From an uncultured Acidobacteriota bacterium (lineage in GTDB: Bacteria > Acidobacteriota > Blastocatellia > RBC074), in NCBI GenBank assembly GCA_937967285.1, contig CALBSU010000204.1:1-9938 (forward strand): a stretch of 9,938 bases of DNA, in the 5' to 3' direction. The translations under genes and the position numbers were made by a program. Numbering within the stretch: the first letter of the stretch is position 1; each line of letters opens with the position of its first letter. Below are positions 1-9,938 of the stretch, in pieces. The notes beneath the pieces were generated by a model, which worked only from the letters and a program-made list of their open reading frames with translations, ran no database searches and was not told the origin of the DNA.

Positions 1-736
1 GCTGCCTGTAATATTCGGCTTCGCTCAGCGCCTCGACGCCGAGCTGCCTGTCATCGTTGAGCGAATTGACGAGTGCCGGAACCGTCGCGGCATCGACGGC
101 GCGGATCAGGACGGAGCTCAACTGTCCCTCGCGATTGAAATCCGAGCTGGCCTGATTGAGATCGCACCAGATCTCGCCGTTGACGGTCGATTCTCCGGCA
201 TTCATGACTCCGACCACTTCCCAGTCGCCGCGTCCGAAGCGCAGCCGCTTGCCGGGCCGGGCGTTGGGATATCGTTTGGCGACCGAGCTGCCGACGACGA
301 TCTCGCGCTGGCCGGCCCTGAACCAGCGCCCCGATTCGATCCCGACATTCCGCATCTCCTGACCGGTCGAAGTCAGCCCGCGCAGGGTCACGTTCATCCC
401 GTCCGGGTTATCCACGCTCGGCAGGTTGATGACCGAGACCACCTCGAGCGAAGCCATCGGCTCGCTCTTGCCGCCGACGGCGATGCCCGGCTTGGCCTTG
501 AGCGCCTGATAGACCTCCTGCGAAACCAGGCTGTTCAGCTCCGCATTCGAACCTTTCCGCATAACCAGCACGTGAAGCGGATTGCTGGTCGCGCTGAACG
601 CCGAATTGAGTCCCTCGACCAGAGCCAGATCGGCCACCAGCACCGCAACCGTCAGGCCGATGCCGACCGCCGTCATTATCGTTGTCGTCTTGCGGACCAC
701 CAGATTACGCAGATTGTATGCGAGAGGAATGGCCAT
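1..736 (-). CDS. FtsX/MacB-like ABC transporter permease (second permease, 3' part cut off by window edge)
   Basis: This is the membrane subunit of an ABC exporter, reading from an ATG at 736 off the left edge, so only about 245 N-terminal residues are visible. Reverse-strand translation gives [16 protein letters not shown] followed by a hydrophobic segment at about residues 20-41, then a soluble region with [16 protein letters not shown] and [12 protein letters not shown]. This layout of a short cytoplasmic N-terminus, one membrane helix and a large periplasmic MacB-type core domain is typical of FtsX-family permeases; the three C-terminal helices would lie outside the window. The start is 5 bp after the stop of the preceding permease, so the two are certainly co-transcribed. 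The two permeases differ in sequence, which suggests a heterodimer. No clear Shine-Dalgarno sequence precedes the ATG, so translational coupling is likely. The substrate is unknown. Confidence 0.85.
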   Translation of the reverse strand, partial: MAIPLAYNLRNLVVRKTTTIMTAVGIGLTVAVLVADLALVEGLNSAFSATSNPLHVLVMRKGSNAELNSLVSQEVYQALKAKPGIAVGGKSEPMASLEVVSVINLPSVDNPDGMNVTLRGLTSTGQEMRNVGIESGRWFRAGQREIVVGSSVAKRYPNARPGKRLRFGRGDWEVVGVMNAGESTVNGEIWCDLNQASSDFNREGQLSSVLIRAVDAATVPALVNSLNDDRQLGVEALSEAEYYRQ

Positions 737-741
737 TCGAA

Positions 742-1923
742 TTATCCCGAGTGTCCGAGCGAATCGAGTATCGGCCTGCGCGATGCGTTGAGAGCCGGCA
801 GGAGCGCGCTTCCGAGTCCGATCAGGATCGCGATCGACAGGCAGATCAGGGTGATCAGCGGAGTCAGCGCCAGCCCGCGCAACTGCGCAAACGGGATCGG
901 CGCGCTGCTGATCATCGCACACAGCGCCCAGGCGAACGCGCACCCGATCAGTCCGCCGGTCAGCGACATCAGACTCGCCTCGCCGAGCAGCGTTCCGAGG
1001 ATGATTCCGGGCGTAAATCCGAGCGTCTTCATGATGCCGACCTCGCGGATCCTCTCACGAACGCTCATCGACAGCGTGTTCGCCGAAACCAGCAGGATCG
1101 TGAACGTTACCGCTCCGCCGATCGCCAGCATAAAGAGCTTCAGATTTCCGAGAAACGAAACGAAACTGAGAACGAAAGCCTGCTCGGATTCCGTCTTCGT
1201 CTGAAAAGGCGTGACGGCGAACATCTCATCCACTTCCCTGCTGATTCTCGGCACGCTCTCAGGACTGTCGGCCTTCAGAATGAACTGGCTGACCATATCC
1301 ATCTCGCCGCCGAAGACAGGGCGCAGGCTTTCACGCAGATACTCCCATTGAAAATAGAGAACCTCGTTCTGGTTGGGATCATCGTAGATGCCGGCCAGTT
1401 TCAGTTCCACGGTCACCGGAAAGATGTCGCCGACGAAGGTTATCCGCTCGCCCGTCTTCCAGCCGAACTTATCGGCCAGCGTCCGCGACGCCACACAGGC
1501 TGTCCGCTCGCGAACGAACGCCTGCCGTTCGGCTTCCGGCAGGCTGTATTCCGAAAAGATACTGAAGACCTCCTGCGGCTGAACGGCAAAGCGCGCGAAG
1601 AAGTTGTTCGGATCGCGGGCGTCGCGATAGGTGCCGCCGAACCACTGCTGCAACATGACCGCCTCGACTCCCGGAACCTGCCTGATCTTCTGCTCGTGCG
1701 AAAGCGGCATCGGCTGCGCCAGCGAGACCTTGTTTCTGACCACCAGCCGGACGGCCTGCGCCGGAGTCGGATCGGGGCCATAAAACAATGCCTCATACAT
1801 CGCCATCAGCAATCCGAGCAGACAGAGCGACAGCGCGAGACTGGCGACAGTCAGGATGCTCCGCCGTCGATTGCGGAAACTGTTCTTAAATACGAGAGGC
1901 AGGAAATTCGAGATTCTCATCAT
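742..1923 (-). CDS. FtsX/MacB-like ABC transporter permease (first permease)
   Basis: This is an inner-membrane ABC exporter permease of about 393 residues. A basic N-terminus (NSFRNRRRS) precedes membrane helix 1 at about residues 22-43. A periplasmic domain of roughly 200 residues follows. The FtsX domain then has three helices, near residues 262-284, 306-343 and 353-376, and carries the family-typical [15 protein letters not shown] stretch after helix 2. The protein ends [13 protein letters not shown]. The frame also opens with a GTG at 1929, but the ATGs at 1923 or 1920 look more likely because a GAGG lies directly upstream (3 nt before the 1920 ATG). The gene follows the ATPase stop by only a few bases and is followed 5 bp later by a second permease. 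The cargo cannot be read from sequence; related systems export lipoproteins, peptides or lipids, or act mechanically on the envelope. Confidence 0.9.
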   Translation of the reverse strand: MMRISNFLPLVFKNSFRNRRRSILTVASLALSLCLLGLLMAMYEALFYGPDPTPAQAVRLVVRNKVSLAQPMPLSHEQKIRQVPGVEAVMLQQWFGGTYRDARDPNNFFARFAVQPQEVFSIFSEYSLPEAERQAFVRERTACVASRTLADKFGWKTGERITFVGDIFPVTVELKLAGIYDDPNQNEVLYFQWEYLRESLRPVFGGEMDMVSQFILKADSPESVPRISREVDEMFAVTPFQTKTESEQAFVLSFVSFLGNLKLFMLAIGGAVTFTILLVSANTLSMSVRERIREVGIMKTLGFTPGIILGTLLGEASLMSLTGGLIGCAFAWALCAMISSAPIPFAQLRGLALTPLITLICLSIAILIGLGSALLPALNASRRPILDSLGHSG

Positions 1924-1932
1924 CCTCACCCG

Positions 1933-4016
<2,084 letters not shown>

Positions 4017-4095
4017 GGCGTCCTCACGAAAAACGTACTGATTGCTGTTGATTCTTTGTCCGTAAACGTTATGTCCGGCGCTTTTGTTTCGGGGG

Positions 4096-4125
4096 ATTAT
4101 ATGTCGATCCGATCGAAGTTATAAA
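4096..4125 (-). promoter_or_regulatory. Putative sigma70-like promoter of the exporter operon
   Basis: Read on the minus strand, TTTATA (4125-4120, 4 of 6 matches to the -35 consensus) is followed after 18 nt by an exact TATAAT (4101-4096). It sits about 80 bp upstream of the adaptor ATG, giving a leader of about 70 nt. The spacer contains an odd palindrome. This is seen by eye; there is no transcript evidence. Confidence 0.5.
4104..4116. promoter_or_regulatory. Operator-like palindrome in the promoter spacer
   Basis: TCGATC-C-GATCGA is a perfect 6-bp inverted repeat around one central base. It lies between the -35 and -10 elements of the putative minus-strand promoter, where a bound repressor or activator would control RNA polymerase. 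No regulator gene is in the window, so the binding protein is unknown and chance occurrence is possible. Confidence 0.3.
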
Positions 4126-4129
4126 GATC

Positions 4130-4149
4130 GCGCGGATGATTGACCGCGC
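4130..4149. repeat. Inverted repeat GCGCGG-N8-CCGCGC in divergent promoter region
   Basis: Six-base arms at 4130-4135 and 4144-4149 are exact reverse complements around the 8-nt centre ATGATTGA. The right arm overlaps the possible plus-strand -35 element (4140-4145), so it could be an operator for the dehydrogenase cluster or a small RNA hairpin. The evidence is base pairing and position only. Confidence 0.35.
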
Positions 4150-4169
4150 AAAACGATCGCCCTTACACT
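4140..4169 (+). promoter_or_regulatory. Possible sigma70-like promoter of the dehydrogenase cluster
   Basis: TTGACC (4140-4145, 5 of 6 matches to -35) is followed after 18 nt by TACACT (4164-4169, 4 of 6 matches to -10). It lies about 100 bp upstream of the subunit 3 ATG. It is weaker than the opposing minus-strand promoter, with which it shares the divergent region. Confidence 0.35.
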
Positions 4170-4271
4170 ATCCACGTCGACCGACATCAACGACAATCCG
4201 GTATCTCCGCAGCCGTCCGGGCGACCGGGCTGCGAAACCTGCTCACTCAATTCTCCAGAGGTCTGCAAGCA

Positions 4272-4850
4272 ATGAAGAGACGAAGTTTTATTCAAACTCT
4301 GGCTGTGACGCCCGCTCTGGCCGTCCCCGTCGCGGCGAATGATGCTGCGCCGTCGGTAACGCAGCAGGAGAGCGCCGCGCTCGAGATCGCCGTCGCCGAC
4401 GCAGCCGCCGAGACGCACCAGAAGTTCTTCACGGCCCTGCAGTTTTCGGCGCTGAAGCGTTTGAGCGGGATCATCATGCCTCCGATGAACGGCCTTCCGG
4501 GCGCGCTCGACGCCGGGGCGCCGGAATTTCTGGACTTCCTGATCGGGGCCTCTCCCGCCGACCGGCAGCAGATCTATCGGACCGGACTCGATCAGCTCAA
4601 TTCGCAGGCCCGCCGGAAGTTCGGCAGGCATTACGCCGACATCACGAACGATCAGGCTGTCGAGCTGCTGGCGCCGCTCAGAAAGCCGTGGACTTACGAT
4701 CCGCCGGGCGATCCGCTCGAGCGTTTTCTCCGCGAGGCCAAGGCCGACATCCGCACCGCGACAGTCAATTCGCGGGAATACGTGACGGCCGAATCGTCGG
4801 GCGGGCGGCGCCGCGGAGGCGTCGGACAATACTGGTACCCGATCGACTGA
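4272..4850 (+). CDS. Gluconate 2-dehydrogenase subunit 3 family protein (Tat-exported small subunit of FAD dehydrogenase)
   Basis: This is a 192-residue small subunit that partners GMC-type membrane or periplasmic sugar dehydrogenases. It starts [21 protein letters not shown], a compact Tat signal with the twin-arginine RRSFIQ motif. Family features follow: [20 protein letters not shown] (about 52-71), then [20 protein letters not shown] (73-92), then an amphipathic helical region with [15 protein letters not shown] (143-157). The C-terminus is Gly/Arg-rich and ends YWYPID. The ATG at 4272 is chosen because it gives the signal peptide directly and has AGAGG about 10 nt upstream; the same frame is open from 4140 but that extension has no export-signal character. 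In known systems this subunit carries the flavoprotein through Tat and stabilises it. The GMC subunit gene lies downstream, separated by a 258-bp repeat-filled gap. Confidence 0.88.
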   Translation: MKRRSFIQTLAVTPALAVPVAANDAAPSVTQQESAALEIAVADAAAETHQKFFTALQFSALKRLSGIIMPPMNGLPGALDAGAPEFLDFLIGASPADRQQIYRTGLDQLNSQARRKFGRHYADITNDQAVELLAPLRKPWTYDPPGDPLERFLREAKADIRTATVNSREYVTAESSGGRRRGGVGQYWYPID

Positions 4851-4871
4851 ATCTATGGAATCGCAGAGGCC

Positions 4872-4941
4872 GCAAAGAAGAATAAGCCGCAAAGGCTGCA
4901 AAGGTAGCAAAGAAGAATGAACCGCAAAGACTGCAAAGGTG
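4872..4941 (+). repeat. Two tandem copies of a 35-bp unit within the left repeat arm
   Basis: Copy one is 4872-4906 and copy two 4907-4941, with 31 of 35 positions identical. Each copy begins GCAAAGAAGAAT and contains two more GCAAAG words. The right arm carries one reverse-complement copy plus a shortened one, so the two arms differ by gain or loss of a submodule. Confidence 0.85.
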
Positions 4942-4952
4942 GCAAAGGTGAT

Positions 4953-4984
4953 AATTGGAATCAATGTTCGGGAAAATTCCAATT
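4953..4984. repeat. Nested small inverted repeat in the centre of the large repeat
   Basis: AATTGGAAT (4953-4961) and ATTCCAATT (4976-4984) are exact reverse complements around a 14-nt loop. They lie inside the 70-nt spacer of the large inverted repeat. The spacer is AT-richer than its surroundings. Confidence 0.6.
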
Positions 4985-5108
4985 GGCAATAGTCCGGATA
5001 TTAATACCCAGAATATTCTTTGCAACCTTTGCAGCCTTTGCGGTTAATTCTTCTTTGCTCCCTTTGCGGCGACCTCTTCTTCGCAGCCTCTGCGATTCAA
5101 TCTGAATT

Positions 5109-6680
<1,572 letters not shown>

Positions 6681-6687
6681 GATCGTG

Positions 6688-7215
6688 ATGAGCAACAGGA
6701 GAAGAGGCGTCCGGGGCGCGGCGATCATCGGCCTGCTCGCGTTTTTCGCAGCCCAGGTTTCGATCGCCGGAAGATCGCAGGAACAGCAGCAGGGCCCCGA
6801 ACAGCCTGTTCCATACAGCCACAAGCTGCACGCCGGCAGAATGAAGCTGGAATGCAAAAAGTGTCATCCGAATCCGGACCCGGGAGAGAAGATGACGATC
6901 CCCGCGCCGACGCTCTGCATGGAGTGCCATTCGGCGATCAAGACCGAAAGCCCGGCGATTCAAAAGCTGACCGAGGCCGCCGAGGGAAAGCGGGATCTCA
7001 AATGGATTCGAGTCTACCAGATTCCGAGTTACGTCAGGTTCAGTCACCGCGCCCACATCGAAGCCAAAGGCACATGCACCGAATGTCACGGCCCCGTCGC
7101 GGAGCGCGACCGGCTCCACCGCGAGAAGGACATCTCGATGAAGAGCTGCATGGCCTGCCACATGGCCAGAAACGCCAGCACCGACTGCACCTACTGTCAC
7201 GAAAACCTGAATTGA
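6688..7215 (+). CDS. Pentaheme c-type cytochrome (cytochrome c3/c7-like)
   Basis: This is a 175-residue exported cytochrome. The N-terminus SNRRRGVRG plus hydrophobic residues 11-27 looks like a Sec signal peptide. Five CXXCH haem-attachment motifs are visible: CKKCH (56-60), CMECH (77-81), CTECH (130-134), CMACH (154-158) and CTYCH (167-171). Extra histidines in SHKLH (44-48) and FSHRAH (118-123) could supply distal ligands, giving bis-His haems as in class III cytochromes. It begins 4-7 bp after the GMC stop; a GTG at 6685 immediately precedes the ATG at 6688, and AAAGGAG (6666-6672) lies inside the GMC 3' end. Position and type suggest it takes electrons from the FAD subunit, replacing the class I cytochrome subunit found in many related dehydrogenases. 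The motif count is certain; the partner is inferred. Confidence 0.92.
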   Translation: MSNRRRGVRGAAIIGLLAFFAAQVSIAGRSQEQQQGPEQPVPYSHKLHAGRMKLECKKCHPNPDPGEKMTIPAPTLCMECHSAIKTESPAIQKLTEAAEGKRDLKWIRVYQIPSYVRFSHRAHIEAKGTCTECHGPVAERDRLHREKDISMKSCMACHMARNASTDCTYCHENLN

Positions 7216-7224
7216 AAGGAAGAG

Positions 7225-8073
<849 letters not shown>

Positions 8074-8083
8074 ATGAATCAAA

Positions 8084-8105
8084 GCGGCGCCCGCGCGGGC
8101 GCCGC
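8084..8105. repeat. Perfect 22-bp GC-only palindrome between two co-transcribed genes
   Basis: Each 11-bp arm starts GCGGCGCCCGC and is mirrored exactly. As RNA it would form a 9-bp stem, entirely G-C, with a 4-nt loop. There is no following T-tract, so it is not a standard terminator. It lies 10 bp after the isomerase stop and 5 bp before the strong Shine-Dalgarno sequence of the next gene. Confidence 0.8.
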
Positions 8106-8110
8106 GCTCC

Positions 8111-8118
8111 AAAGGAGG
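8111..8118 (+). promoter_or_regulatory. Strong Shine-Dalgarno sequence fixing the Gfo/Idh/MocA start
   Basis: AAAGGAGG ends 6 nt before the ATG at 8125. This decides against the in-frame upstream ATG at 8074, which would place the GC palindrome inside the coding region and bury the Tat signal. Confidence 0.8.
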
Positions 8119-8124
8119 CTCTCG

Positions 8125-9471
<1,347 letters not shown>

Positions 9472-9475
9472 GAGT

Positions 9476-9500
9476 GCGGTGCGTGTACGCACCGCTTTTT
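9476..9500 (+). terminator. Rho-independent terminator
   Basis: GCGGTGCG (9476-9483), loop TGTA and CGCACCGC (9488-9495) form a perfect 8-bp stem directly followed by five T residues (9496-9500). It begins 4 bp after the Gfo/Idh/MocA stop and marks the end of the dehydrogenase operon. It is only 22 bp before the next start codon. Confidence 0.85.
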
Positions 9501-9522
9501 CCATCGTTCAACTTCAAAGCAG

Positions 9523-9938
<416 letters not shown>

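Larger units (their letters stand above)
4858..5098. repeat. Large imperfect inverted repeat made of GCAAAG modules, between dehydrogenase subunit genes
   Basis: The left arm is 4858-4947 and the right arm 5018-5098, with a 70-nt spacer. Paired blocks include 4858-4870 with 5086-5098 (13 of 13), 4906-4918 with 5047-5059 (13 of 13), 4920-4929 with 5036-5045 (10 of 10) and 4931-4940 with 5025-5034 (10 of 10). The left arm has an additional module of about 10 bp. GCAAAG recurs in the left arm at 4872, 4889, 4898, 4907, 4924, 4933 and 4942 (steps 17, 9, 9, 17, 9, 9); CTTTGC recurs in the right arm at 5018, 5027, 5036, 5053 and 5062 (steps 9, 9, 17, 9). The element fills nearly the whole intergenic gap and could fold into a very long hairpin. 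Similar GCAAAG-rich intergenic repeats are familiar from several large environmental genomes, by memory and unsearched. Confidence 0.9.

Noticed and set aside
4140..4271. Upstream ATG at 4140 as start of the subunit 3 gene
   Set aside because: The 44-residue extension covers the putative promoter and has no signal-peptide character, while the ATG at 4272 gives a textbook Tat signal.
4858..4947. CRISPR-like regularly spaced short repeats
   Set aside because: The repeated word is only 6-12 bp, the spacing is 9 or 17 bp with no unique spacers, and a reverse-complement arm is present. There are no cas genes.
4119..4982. Minus-strand 287-codon open frame across the subunit 3 gene and the repeat
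   Set aside because: Its N-terminal part is a translation of the GCAAAG repeat (FATFAVFAV-like) and the rest mirrors a well-supported gene. No ribosome site or domain is visible.
4858..5098. Insertion sequence or transposon remnant
   Set aside because: There is no transposase fragment and no target duplication that could be recognised by eye. A non-coding repeat element is the safer description.
8074..8124. Upstream ATG at 8074 as start of the Gfo/Idh/MocA gene
   Set aside because: The extension encodes the GC palindrome and Shine-Dalgarno sequence, and would put 17 extra residues before the Tat signal. The ATG at 8125 has an ideal ribosome site.

Overview
The window is GC-rich, densely coded DNA from a Gram-negative bacterium. 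Tat-exported oxidoreductases, a multiheme cytochrome c and a GH95-type glycosidase sit next to an FtsX-type ABC exporter operon. This mix and the protein style suggest Acidobacteriota, or another Planctomycetes/Verrucomicrobia-like glycan degrader. That assignment is inferred from gene content; there is no rRNA or other marker in the window.

Left part (1-4016, minus strand): a compact four-gene operon for a tripartite-style ABC exporter. Transcription runs from a HlyD/MacA-type periplasmic adaptor (4016 to 2628), through an ABC ATPase (2631 to 1933, 4-bp overlap with the adaptor), to a first FtsX/MacB-like permease (1923 to 742) and a second, different permease (736 to beyond the left edge). 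A 255-bp divergent intergenic region (4017-4271) holds a good minus-strand sigma70-like promoter with an exact TATAAT, a weaker plus-strand promoter, and two operator-like inverted repeats.

Right part (4272-9471, plus strand): a five-gene cluster that reads as one extracytoplasmic sugar-oxidation unit. It contains a small Tat-signal subunit (gluconate 2-dehydrogenase subunit 3 family), an FAD-dependent GMC catalytic subunit without a signal of its own, a pentaheme c-type cytochrome, a Tat-signal TIM-barrel sugar isomerase/epimerase-like protein, and a Tat-signal Gfo/Idh/MocA oxidoreductase. A strong Rho-independent terminator (9476-9500) follows. The N-terminus of a secreted GH95-type glycoside hydrolase (9523 to beyond the right edge) starts only 22 bp after the terminator.

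The combined content suggests a periplasmic route in which sugars or glycosides are oxidised by the GMC enzyme, with electrons leaving through the pentaheme cytochrome, and the keto-sugar is then processed by the isomerase-like and Gfo/Idh/MocA proteins. This resembles the glycoside 3-dehydrogenase / 3-keto-glycoside routes known elsewhere. The substrate, the oxidised carbon and the order of steps are inference.

The most striking non-coding structure is a large imperfect inverted repeat (arms 4858-4947 and 5018-5098) between the two dehydrogenase subunit genes. Each arm is built from GCAAAG-containing modules spaced 9, 9 and 17 bp. No tRNA, rRNA, CRISPR array, transposase or phage gene was seen.
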